Positions 8,758 to 15,077 of a stretch of 16,262 bases of DNA are shown here, in pieces; position 1 is the first letter of the stretch; each line of letters starts with the position of its first letter. Origin of the DNA: Tepidisphaeraceae bacterium (GTDB lineage: Bacteria > Planctomycetota > Phycisphaerae > Tepidisphaerales > Tepidisphaeraceae); NCBI GenBank assembly GCA_025450555.1, contig JANWHF010000223.1:1-16262 (forward strand). The letters run 5' to 3'. The position numbers and the translations under genes were made by a program. Under the pieces are notes generated by a model, which did no database searches, was not told where the DNA came from, and was given only the letters and a program-made list of their open reading frames with translations.

Positions 8758-8796
8758 ACCAATTGACGAAAATGAACCGATGACCTTCGGGAGCCC

Positions 8797-8822
8797 TATG
8801 ATTAAATGGAAGAAGTTCTTCC
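8797..8822 (+). promoter_or_regulatory. Candidate -10 box and overlapping palindromic operator
   Basis: TATGAT (8797-8802) is followed at about the expected transcription start by the perfect odd palindrome GGAAGAA-G-TTCTTCC (8808-8822). The oxidoreductase ribosome binding site GAGG follows at once. No matching -35 box is seen at 16-18 nt. The position suggests a repressor site; the one-base centre makes a full-length RNA hairpin unlikely. Confidence 0.35.
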
Positions 8823-8831
8823 GAGGCGTTT

Positions 8832-10106
8832 ATGAATGGTCATCATTTTAAATATGTTTTGATCGGTGGCGGCCTTGCCAGCAGCAGTGCGGCGCAGGCG
8901 ATTCGCGAAGCCGACCACGAAGGCTCTATTCTTCTCGCGGCGCAGGAAATCGTGCGCCCCTACCATCGTCCGCCTTTGAGCAAGGAGTTTCTCCGCCGGC
9001 AAAAACCGCGCGAAGAGATATTCACTCAGGAATCGCAGTGGTTTGAAAAGAATCACGTCGAGCTTCGCACCGGCTGCCGGGCTGCGCGCCTCGATGTGGC
9101 GCGCAATGCCGTAACGTTGGCCGATGGTCAGGTCATCTCTTACGAAAAACTTCTTCTTGCCACCGGGGCAAGCGCCAAGCCGCTGGAGATCCCCGGCTCT
9201 GATCTGCCCAATCTTTATTACCTGCGTAGCCTGGAAGACTCGACACGCCTCCAGACTGCTGCTGACAAAGCACGCCATGAAGGCCGGCCTCATGCCGAGG
9301 GGCGCGGGCGCATCGCTATCATCGGTGCGGGTTTCCTCGGGACTGAATTGGCTGCTTCATTCGTGCAGATGGGCCTCTCGGTTGATCTGCTCTGCGGAAG
9401 CGAAGCACCGTGGGGAAACATCGTCGGCGATGCTGCCGGCAAGTTCCTTGTGCGTTATCTCGAAGCGCGCGGCGTTCGCGTTCGCCCCAATGTTCGTCCC
9501 CTTCGTTTCGAAGGCGACGGCCGCGTGCAGCGCGTCGTTTTGCCCGATGGACAGAACCTGGAATGCGATTTTGCCATCGCCGCGGTCGGAGCGGTCGCGC
9601 ATCGAGAACTGCTGCGCGGAACTCCCATCGCCGCGGAGAAAGCGATTCTGACCGACGAATTCTGCCGCACGAATGTCGCCAATGTTTATGCGGCGGGCGA
9701 TTGTGCCGCGATCTTCGATCCGCTGTTTGGCAAACATCGCATGATCCCGCACTGGGATAACGCAAACGTCACCGGCGCACTGGCTGGCCGAAATATGGCT
9801 GGTGCAAATGAACCTTACAAAGCGGCCAACAACTTCTTCAGCGACATCTTCGATCTCACCATCAATGGCTGGGGCGAAGCGCGATTCGTCGATCGACGCC
9901 TCATCCGCGGCGCGGCCAATGGCGCTGCGCCATCGGCAGGGTTTGCCGAAATTGGCATCGCTTCAGATGGCCGCGTTGCCCAAACCGTTTCCTTCGGTAT
10001 GTCAAACCAGGAAAAGGAACTGGCCGATCTCGTCGAACGCCGCGCCAACGTCGCCGGTCTGGAAGAGCAACTGAAAGATCCGTCGGCGCCGATCGCCGAT
10101 AAGTGA
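8832..10106 (+). CDS. FAD/NAD(P)H-dependent oxidoreductase, ferredoxin-reductase type
   Basis: The 424-residue protein starts at the ATG at 8832, with GAGG 5 nt upstream. It has two dinucleotide-binding folds: an FAD site at the N-terminus (YVLIGGGLASSSAA, 8-21) and a NAD(P)H site at about 160-190 (IAIIGAGFLGTELAASF). The linking ATG motif is LLLATGA (107-113), the second FAD contact is NVYAAGDCA (284-292), and HWDNA (307-311) is typical of rubredoxin, putidaredoxin and BphA4-type reductases and AIF-like proteins. No CxxC redox pair is seen, which argues against thioredoxin reductase. The usual job is passing electrons from NAD(P)H to a ferredoxin or rubredoxin, but no such partner or oxygenase gene is adjacent. 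A role as an AIF-like or monodehydroascorbate-type reductase cannot be excluded. Confidence 0.85.
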   Translation: MNGHHFKYVLIGGGLASSSAAQAIREADHEGSILLAAQEIVRPYHRPPLSKEFLRRQKPREEIFTQESQWFEKNHVELRTGCRAARLDVARNAVTLADGQVISYEKLLLATGASAKPLEIPGSDLPNLYYLRSLEDSTRLQTAADKARHEGRPHAEGRGRIAIIGAGFLGTELAASFVQMGLSVDLLCGSEAPWGNIVGDAAGKFLVRYLEARGVRVRPNVRPLRFEGDGRVQRVVLPDGQNLECDFAIAAVGAVAHRELLRGTPIAAEKAILTDEFCRTNVANVYAAGDCAAIFDPLFGKHRMIPHWDNANVTGALAGRNMAGANEPYKAANNFFSDIFDLTINGWGEARFVDRRLIRGAANGAAPSAGFAEIGIASDGRVAQTVSFGMSNQEKELADLVERRANVAGLEEQLKDPSAPIADK

Positions 10107-10229
10107 TATTGCGCCACCTCGCCGCGCCGCCGCCCATGTCGCTTACGCTTTCGCGGACGGACGTGCTCTTGCCACATTCCTTAGTAAACCCCATCACAAC
10201 AGTTTCGATTGTCAGCGGTAATTTCTCTC

Positions 10230-10261
10230 GGCACCGCGTGGTGCCCCGCGCGCCAGCGCGG
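10230..10261. repeat. Two back-to-back perfect hairpins
   Basis: GGCACC-gcgt-GGTGCC (10230-10245) is followed with no gap by CCGCGC-gcca-GCGCGG (10246-10261). Each has a 6-bp perfect stem and a 4-nt loop. They lie in the 192-nt gap (10107-10298) between the oxidoreductase and the second DUF1080 gene, just ahead of a TATATT box. There is no T-run after them, so they are not an intrinsic terminator. Nothing else was recognised in this gap. Confidence 0.6.
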
Positions 10262-10275
10262 TTCGCGCTTTCCAC

Positions 10276-10281
10276 TATATT
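10276..10281 (+). promoter_or_regulatory. Candidate -10 box for second DUF1080 gene
   Basis: TATATT (five of six consensus bases) lies 17 nt before the ATG at 10299. No -35 hexamer is recognisable, because the expected place is occupied by the second GC-rich hairpin. If used, transcription would start near 10288, which trims the AGGA site close to the 5' end. Confidence 0.3.
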
Positions 10282-10298
10282 TTCAGGATTAACACTCC

Positions 10299-11123
10299 AT
10301 GCGAGTCAAATCGATTTTAGCTGCTGCAGCCCTCTCGACTTTGCTTGCGCTGCCGGTCAGCGCGTTGTTTGCCAAGGATTCCGCCAAGGCCCCAACCGGC
10401 GCGGCCCGAGTCGCTGCCGATCAGGAGTCGGGCGCGATCAACACCCTCACTCCCCAGGAAAAGGCCGAGGGCTGGGAACTGCTTTTCGACGGGAAGGACC
10501 TTCATGGCTGGCATAATTTCATCCCGGCCCAGGCCCGTAAGAAGGCGAACTTCAAAGAACCCACGTCCGTTCGTCCCGGCTGGGAAGTGAAGGATGGGGT
10601 TCTGATGTGCGTCGATCCGCACAACGCCGGCGACATCCTCACCGACCAGAGATTCGAGTGGTTCGAGCTGCAGCTCGATTACAACATCTCCGAGGCCGGT
10701 AACAGCGGCATCATGTATCACGTGACCGATCAGGGCGGCGCCGCCTGGGCAACCGGTCCCGAATTTCAGCTCGAGGACAACAAGGAAGCCAAGGACCCCA
10801 TTCGCTGCGGCTGGCTCTATCAGCTTTACCAGCCGCCGATCGATCCCAAGACCGGCAAGACGCTGGACGCGACCAAGCCGGTCGGCCAGTGGAACCACGT
10901 TCGGCTCCTCATCAGCCCCGACAAATGCGAACACGACATCAATGGGGTCAAATATTTCGACTATGTGCTCGGCAGCGACGATTTCAATGCCCGCGTCGCC
11001 AAGAGCAAGTTCGCGAAAATGCCTCACTTCGCCAAGTCCCCCAGCGGCTCAATCGCCCTGCAGGGTGACCATGGGCAGGTTTCCTTCCGCAATATCAAGA
11101 TTCGCGTGATCAACGGGAAGTAG
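10299..11123 (+). CDS. Secreted DUF1080 (3-keto-disaccharide hydrolase-like) protein
   Basis: The 274-residue protein starts at the ATG at 10299, with AGGA about 10 nt upstream. Residues 1-25 are a signal peptide (MRVKSILAAAALSTLLALPV, then SALFAK), so the protein is exported. The DUF1080 domain covers about 57-271: WELLFDGKDLHGWHN, the strand WFELQLDYNIS, GNSGIMYHVTD, GPEFQLEDN, GQWNHVRLLI and GSIALQGDHGQVSFRNIKIR. Unlike the DUF1080 protein at 1590-2582, it has no extra N-terminal domain; a short linker (26-56) joins signal and fold. Relatives act on 3-keto-glycosides outside the cytoplasm; the substrate here is not readable. It is a single-gene unit: no partner lies close, and a strong terminator follows 27 nt after the stop. 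Confidence 0.88.
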   Translation: MRVKSILAAAALSTLLALPVSALFAKDSAKAPTGAARVAADQESGAINTLTPQEKAEGWELLFDGKDLHGWHNFIPAQARKKANFKEPTSVRPGWEVKDGVLMCVDPHNAGDILTDQRFEWFELQLDYNISEAGNSGIMYHVTDQGGAAWATGPEFQLEDNKEAKDPIRCGWLYQLYQPPIDPKTGKTLDATKPVGQWNHVRLLISPDKCEHDINGVKYFDYVLGSDDFNARVAKSKFAKMPHFAKSPSGSIALQGDHGQVSFRNIKIRVINGK

Positions 11124-11150
11124 TAATACCCCGGGAGCAACCTGTCGAAG

Positions 11151-11183
11151 AAGCGGCCCGCCATTTCGCGGGCCGCTTTTTTT
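11151..11183 (+). terminator. Rho-independent terminator after the second DUF1080 gene
   Basis: A perfect 9-bp GC stem (GCGGCCCGC, 11153-11161, with GCGGGCCGC, 11168-11176) has a 6-nt loop. It is extended by two A-T pairs and followed by seven T (11177-11183). The convergent membrane-protein gene ends 17 nt further on, but the minus strand lacks a good T-run, so termination is mainly for the plus strand. Confidence 0.93.
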
Positions 11184-11200
11184 GGCGCGATGAGCGATGA

Positions 11201-11701
11201 TCAAGCTTCTGCGCGAAAGCTATTGCGCGCGATGTCTCGCAACGCAGTACACGCTTCAGCCAGGACGTGAAAGAAAAGGCCCAGCACCAATGGCCAAAGG
11301 AACATCACCAATTGAAAAATGCTGCTGAGCCACGCAGCGCCCACCAGACCGCTCGATCCATATTTGTAGATTTCGAGAAAGATCGAAATTAATGCGAACA
11401 TGCCCAGCAGATAACAGAGATAGGCGATGATTCTGAGCGCCGTCGCCCCCCATCGCAGGCCGCGATAGTCGGGTAGCGAATCTCGGGCGATCGCGTAGTC
11501 AACTGGATCCACTTTCCGAATCTGATCTGTCGCAGCAGCCAATTGCTTATCGATTGCCGGCTCCCCCGCCGCGATAATTTCCGAAACCAGCAGCCCCTTT
11601 TTTCTTGCCAGCGCCTCCGCATCCGTCTGCGAATCAGCATCCACAATCAACGAAAACTCCCGCCCCGTATTCGCATCGGCACATTGAATGGCCCATTTCA
11701 T
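11201..11701 (-). CDS. Hypothetical two-helix membrane protein
   Basis: I do not recognise a family. The 166-residue protein has a soluble N-terminal part (residues 1-42, MKWAIQCADANTGREFSLIV continuing to SEI) that resembles a small alpha/beta fold. A linker of about 45 residues follows, then two hydrophobic segments at about 88-110 and 120-147. The end is short and basic. The start codon overlaps the stop of the hydrolase gene upstream as ATGA, which implies translational coupling. Because that hydrolase carries an internal UGA, coupling may be lost and expression of this protein reduced. Coding character is supported by the overlap, the clean hydrophobic pattern and the lack of a competing frame. 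Confidence 0.75.
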   Translation of the reverse strand: MKWAIQCADANTGREFSLIVDADSQTDAEALARKKGLLVSEIIAAGEPAIDKQLAAATDQIRKVDPVDYAIARDSLPDYRGLRWGATALRIIAYLCYLLGMFALISIFLEIYKYGSSGLVGAAWLSSIFQLVMFLWPLVLGLFFHVLAEACTALRDIARNSFRAEA

Positions 11702-12432
11702 GGTCGTTCCAATGGAACGACTTTACCCGACCCCATTGCCTGCTTCCAAAGCCAATCGATTTTCACGCGCACCGCAGTCACCTCCGGGGCGGTCACCGGC
11801 GTGTTATGTTCATAGCTGGTGATTCGCGCCAATTCTTTCGGCCCCGCATAGGCATCGACCACCATCTTCTGATATTTCGGCAGCACGAATGTGTCATGTC
11901 CCGCGAGGATGAAGACGGCCGGCTCTTTGCAATGCCCTGCATTGGCCAGCGAATCCAATTCGTCCGGCACCGCCGCCGCGACTCGCCTGGAGGCGATCCA
12001 GAAATCGAACCAGCCAAAACGACCATTGATCAATTGCCGCAACGGCGGCGGATTGTGCAACACCAGCCCGGCAACAGGTCAATGGGCCGCCACGTAAAGA
12101 GCCGCGGTCGTTCCAATACTGTGGCCGCTGACGAAGATCGGCCTCCCGTTCGCGTGTCGAGCCAGCGCGTCATAGGCAGCCAGTGCCGCGGGCGGAATAT
12201 TTCGAAGTTTTGCCGCGCCCGTGCTCTGCCCATACCCCGGATAATTCACCGCCCAGATTTCAACCGCGTGCTCATCCCACATCGGCAGCAGGCGAATCAA
12301 CTCGTTTTCGGCTCGCGAGCCATTGCCGTTAAAAGCCAGAACATAGGCTTCGGGTTCATTGGAGATAATGGCCAGAATGATCCAAAGCGCGCGCTTCGCA
12401 TGCGCCTTTCGCAAAGGCCACTTCATCTTCAT
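11698..12432 (-). pseudogene. Alpha/beta hydrolase interrupted by one in-frame UGA
   Basis: The reading frame encodes an alpha/beta hydrolase of 244 codons, but codon 118 (12079-12081) is TGA. Both sides are intact and in one frame. Before the stop are YVLAFNGNGSRAE (oxyanion region), VNYPGYGQSTG and the nucleophile elbow GHSIGTTAALYVAAH with Ser105. After it are PVAGLVLHNPPPL, the acid strand ILAGHDTFVLP with Asp180, and YEHN with His209, completing a Ser-Asp-His triad. The lost residue fits an Arg before PVAGLVL, so one C-to-T change in CGA would explain it. A short hydrophobic stretch (16-23) could anchor the N-terminus. The start is the ATG at 12432; a TACAAT box ends 8 nt before it, suggesting a leaderless message. 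It may be a recent nonsense mutation, a sequencing error, or a still-read-through gene. Other genes here end with UGA, so UGA is not reassigned. Confidence 0.8.
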
Positions 12433-12440
12433 CGAACTAC

Positions 12441-12446
12441 ATTGTA
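12441..12446 (-). promoter_or_regulatory. Candidate -10 box for the hydrolase gene
   Basis: TACAAT on the minus strand ends 8 nt before the ATG at 12432, so transcription would begin at or next to the start codon. No -35 box is seen. Immediately upstream are the inverted repeat GCCCA-N5-TGGGC (12447-12461) and CCTGC-GA-GCAGG (12461-12472). Confidence 0.3.
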
Positions 12447-12543
12447 GCCCAATCAATGGGCCTGCGAGCAGGAATTCATTGCACGGTTCCTATGGTGCTC
12501 ACTGACGTTTTAACCGACTCAAATTTGTTTCGCATCTAAAGAC

Positions 12544-12578
12544 AGCGGGCGACTCTCTGCAAAAGAGAATCGCCCGCT
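12544..12578 (-). terminator. Hairpin ending the rplKAJL operon
   Basis: A perfect 9-bp stem (AGCGGGCGA, 12544-12552, with TCGCCCGCT, 12570-12578) carries an inner CTCT/AGAG stem. It begins 35 nt after the rplL stop on the minus strand. The trailing T-tract is poor (GTCTTTAG), so termination may be partial or protein-assisted. No rpoB start follows it. Confidence 0.7.
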
Positions 12579-12612
12579 GCGGTGGATCGAAATTGCAAGC
12601 TGCGATGCGAGC

Positions 12613-13011
12613 TTACTTGAGCTCGACGCTCGCGCCCTGCTCTTCGAGTTCCTTCTTGAGCTTCTCGGCTTCGTCCTTGCTCAGGTTCTCCTTGACGGTC
12701 TTGGGAGCGCCTTCGACAAGGTCCTTGGCTTCCTTCAGGCCCAGGCCAGTCGCCTGACGGACGACCTTGATGACCTGAATCTTCTTTTCGCCGCCGGCCT
12801 TGAGGACGACGTCAAACGTGGACTTCTCTTCGGCCTTTTCAGCAGGCGCCGCGCCGCCCCCACCACCGCCACCGGCCATGACCACACCGCCGGCTGCTGG
12901 CTCGATGCCGTGGGCTTCCTTGAGATAGCTGGCCAGATCGACCGCCTGCTTGAGGGTCAGGCCGGCAATCTTGTCGCCGATTTCCTTCAGTTCCGTTGCT
13001 ACTTCTGCCAT
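12613..13011 (-). CDS. rplL: 50S ribosomal protein L7/L12
   Basis: The 132-residue protein is L7/L12, the multi-copy stalk protein that recruits elongation-factor GTPases. Residues 1-36 form the dimerising N-terminal domain. Residues 37-63 form an Ala/Gly-rich hinge with a seven-glycine run at 47-53. Residues 64-132 form the C-terminal factor-binding domain, with the hallmark KIQVIKVVRQATGLGLKEAK. The start is the ATG at 13011, with GGGAG 8 nt upstream. The 166-nt gap behind rplJ contains three hairpins, the last of which abuts the ribosome binding site. It is the last gene of the cluster; a hairpin follows, not rpoB. The poly-Gly hinge is a little longer than usual. Confidence 0.97.
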   Translation of the reverse strand: MAEVATELKEIGDKIAGLTLKQAVDLASYLKEAHGIEPAAGGVVMAGGGGGGGAAPAEKAEEKSTFDVVLKAGGEKKIQVIKVVRQATGLGLKEAKDLVEGAPKTVKENLSKDEAEKLKKELEEQGASVELK

Positions 13012-13024
13012 GATTCAAACTCCC

Positions 13025-13086
13025 GGGAATTTCGCATTCCCATTACTTTTAGAAGCGACTGCTTCCGCGGAACGTAACGTGTTCCG
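13025..13086 (-). promoter_or_regulatory. Triple-hairpin leader between rplJ and rplL
   Basis: Three perfect inverted repeats lie in series ahead of rplL: CGGAAC/GTTCCG (13068-13086, 7-nt loop), GAAGC/GCTTC (13052-13065, 4-nt loop) and GGGAAT/ATTCCC (13025-13041, 5-nt loop). The last stem touches the GGGAG ribosome binding site, whose bases could compete for the same CCC. This may tune the L12:L10 synthesis ratio or mark an RNA-processing site. Confidence 0.5.
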
Positions 13087-13177
13087 AGCCGTGTCGATGA
13101 TCCCGCCTGAGAGCTCGCCTCACGATGAAGCGATTTGACCCTTTCGGGGCAGTCAGTGCCGCCGGATCGGATAACAT

Positions 13178-13699
13178 TTATGCGCCTTTTTGTTCGATCG
13201 CTTTGAGAACTCCACCGAGCTTCCCGCCGGGACCTTTGAGGGCCGCGCCGAGATTTCTACCCGGTGAAAGCACCAGCGCCGCGATCTGCCCGATGGCTTC
13301 TTCGCGGCTGGGCATCTTGCTGACGGTCTGGACGCCCTTCTCGCCGGGGTAGATTTCGCCGTCGAAGAAGACGCCGCGCAGCTCGAGCTTTTCGTCGGTC
13401 TTCTTTTCATCCATCAGCAATCGGGCGATGACCGAGATGCTGGCGGCCTTGCCGTAGATGACGGCACAGGGCCCTTCGAGAAGCTTCTCGAAGCCCTTGA
13501 GCTTCGAATTCTCGGTGGCTTTGCGCACCAGGCTGTTCTTCACGACGGTCATTTTCAGACCCTTTTCGTGAAGGCGCCGGCGAATGAGATTGTTCTTGGT
13601 GGCGTCGATGCCGCGCGGATTGATAACGCCGACGCCGTCGATGTCCTTCAGGCGGTCGGTCAGTTCCTTGGTGATTAGGTTTTTAACTTGCTTGCTCAT
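13178..13699 (-). CDS. rplJ: 50S ribosomal protein L10
   Basis: The 173-residue protein is L10, which anchors L12 dimers to the 23S rRNA stalk base. The globular N-terminal domain contains GLKMTVVKNSLVRKA (47-61) and LLEGPCAVIYG (73-83). The C-terminal helix region (about 145-170, GRNLGAALKGPGGKLGG) binds L12 dimers. The start ATG at 13699 has GAGGG 4 nt upstream. It follows rplA by 63 nt. L10 with L12 often represses its own message through a leader structure; no kink-turn leader could be recognised in this short gap. Confidence 0.97.
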   Translation of the reverse strand: MSKQVKNLITKELTDRLKDIDGVGVINPRGIDATKNNLIRRRLHEKGLKMTVVKNSLVRKATENSKLKGFEKLLEGPCAVIYGKAASISVIARLLMDEKKTDEKLELRGVFFDGEIYPGEKGVQTVSKMPSREEAIGQIAALVLSPGRNLGAALKGPGGKLGGVLKAIEQKGA

Positions 13700-13762
13700 G
13701 AGACCCTCGGATGGCCGTAGGTTTTAGTTGCAATCAGTGACGATACGCTACACAAAGCGCCC

Positions 13763-14461
13763 TTATGAAATCGCCAGGTAAACGGCCGGCGTCATGGAGC
13801 CTTTGAGCACCACTTTCTTGAAGTAATGCCCCTTGCTGGTCTGCGGCTTCATCTTGCGGATCTGCGCGACCATCGCATTGATGTTTTCGGTCAGCTTGCC
13901 TTTGTCGAAGCTGAGCTTGCCGACGACGGTGTGGACGTTGCCGCCCGCATCGTTGCGGAACTCGACCTTGCCCGCCGCATATTCCTTGACCGCGGCGGCA
14001 ATGTCGGGAGTCACCGTGCCGGCCTTGGGCGAAGGCATCAGACCCTTGGGACCCAGCACCTTACCGAGGCGGCCGACGAAGCGCATCATGTCGGGGGTCG
14101 AGATCGCGACGTCGAAATCGGTGAAATTCTCCTTCTCGATCGCGGCAACCAACTCCTGCCCGCCCGCGCGGATCGCGCCGGCGGCAGTGGCCTGCGGAGC
14201 AAGGTGATCGGGGCAGAAGGCAACGACCCGCTTGGTCTTGCCGATGCCGTGCGGCAGCGACACCGAGCCGCGGATCATCTGGTCGGCCTGTTTGGGATCA
14301 ATGCTCAGCGAAAAAATCAGCTCGACCGACTGGTCGAACTTCGTGGCATTGAAACCCTTGAGCAGATCGATTGCCGGATCGATCGCCACTGGATCGGCCA
14401 CCGCTTTCTTGGCTGCTTCTTTGTAACGCTTGGAACGTTGTTCAACGACGGCTTGAGGCAT
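13763..14461 (-). CDS. rplA: 50S ribosomal protein L1
   Basis: The 232-residue protein is L1, which binds 23S rRNA at the tRNA exit side and often represses its own operon. It has the normal family length and the signature block GKVLGPKGLMPSPKAGTVT at 133-151, with KFDQSVELIFSL (41-52) and SLPHGIGKTKRV before it. The start ATG at 14461 has AGGAG 11 nt upstream, somewhat far. The gap of 182 nt to rplK is unusually long for this gene pair and holds a heptamer array. No clear L1-binding mimic was identified there. Confidence 0.97.
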   Translation of the reverse strand: MPQAVVEQRSKRYKEAAKKAVADPVAIDPAIDLLKGFNATKFDQSVELIFSLSIDPKQADQMIRGSVSLPHGIGKTKRVVAFCPDHLAPQATAAGAIRAGGQELVAAIEKENFTDFDVAISTPDMMRFVGRLGKVLGPKGLMPSPKAGTVTPDIAAAVKEYAAGKVEFRNDAGGNVHTVVGKLSFDKGKLTENINAMVAQIRKMKPQTSKGHYFKKVVLKGSMTPAVYLAIS

Positions 14462-14588
14462 AATGCAAATCGCTCCTGATGCGGGACAAAAGAGCCGCCC
14501 GCGGAAGCTCCCACTGTTGTGATGGCCCGTGGTGCAGGCCTTTGAATTTCTAAATCAGTCGGCTGAATTTCCGCCAGCCGCTTCCGAG

Positions 14589-14637
14589 CTCAGAACTGAA
14601 ATCTCAGATCTGAAATTTCAAATCTCAAATTTGAGAT
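14589..14637. repeat. Degenerate tandem heptamer array (consensus YTSARAT)
   Basis: Seven consecutive 7-nt units fit YTSARAT on the plus strand (the first ends in A instead of T), examples being CTCAGAT, CTGAAAT, TTCAAAT and TTGAGAT. The reverse complement of the consensus is ATYTSAR, the same repeat rotated, so units on one strand can pair with one another. Perfect palindromes inside are at 14621-14638 (18 bp), 14611-14620 and 14604-14613. GC is 16 of 50 bases at 14591-14640, well below the flanking genes. It begins 6 nt past the rplK stop, inside the rplK-rplA gap. Confidence 0.75.
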
Positions 14638-14643
14638 TCGACC

Positions 14644-15072
14644 TTATCCTTCAACCGTAATCCCCATGCTCCGGGCCGTGCCGGCGATGATCCGTGCGGC
14701 ATGCTCGTCATCAAACGCATTGAGATCCTTGCCCTTCTCCTTGGCAAGCTGCTTGCACTGAGCCATGGTCACTTTGCCGATCTTATTCTTGTTCGGCTCG
14801 CCGCTGCCCTTCTCGGCTTTGATCAGATCCTTCAGCATCACACTGGCCGGGGGACTCTTGACTTCGAAATCAAAAGTGCGGTCCTTGTAAACCGTGATGA
14901 CCACGCCCACCACCTTGCCTTTGAGGGCCGCGGTGGCGGCATTGAAGCGCTGAATGAACTGGCCCGGGTTCACGCCATGCTGACCGAGTGCCGGACCGAT
15001 CGGCGGAGCCGGGGTGGCGGTGCCGCCGGGCGCTTGAATCTTGAACTGTGCCGTGATCTCTTTCTTTGCCAT
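14644..15072 (-). CDS. rplK: 50S ribosomal protein L11
   Basis: The 142-residue protein is L11, part of the GTPase-associated centre, binding 23S rRNA helices 43/44. The N-terminal domain carries [15 protein letters not shown] (21-35). The C-terminal rRNA-binding domain holds [24 protein letters not shown] and the final [15 protein letters not shown]. The length matches the family. The start is the ATG at 15072, only 5 nt after the stop of the small membrane protein, with just a weak GAG site upstream, so translational coupling to that gene is likely. Usually nusG lies here; it does not in this window. Confidence 0.97.
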
Positions 15073-15077
15073 TTTCG

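Noticed and set aside
10317..11027. A 236-codon minus-strand open frame opposite the second DUF1080 gene
   Set aside because: It is a complement-strand shadow; the plus strand has a signal peptide, a DUF1080 domain and a terminator.
4637..11490. Scattered GCGATCGC octamers as a HIP1-like dispersed motif
   Set aside because: A few copies were noticed (for example near 4640, 8010 and 11485), but GATC-rich words are common in this base composition and no count against expectation could be made.
12061..12081. Selenocysteine insertion at the hydrolase UGA
   Set aside because: The position is a surface-like turn before PVAGLVL, not a redox site, and no convincing SECIS stem-loop was found in the 40 nt downstream. 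A nonsense change or sequencing error is simpler.
11605..12447. A 280-codon plus-strand open frame opposite the hydrolase and membrane-protein genes
   Set aside because: The product is rich in Arg, His, Pro and Gln with no fold-like pattern, as expected for the complement of a coding frame. The opposite strand shows a clear hydrolase triad and an ATGA overlap.
13826..14479. A 217-codon plus-strand open frame opposite rplA
   Set aside because: It lies entirely opposite a universal ribosomal protein gene and has no motif of its own.
14516..14580. An L1-binding operator in the rplK-rplA gap (stem CGGCTG/CAGCCG near 14560-14580)
   Set aside because: A 6-bp stem with a 9-nt loop is visible, but the asymmetric-loop features of known L1 sites could not be matched by eye.
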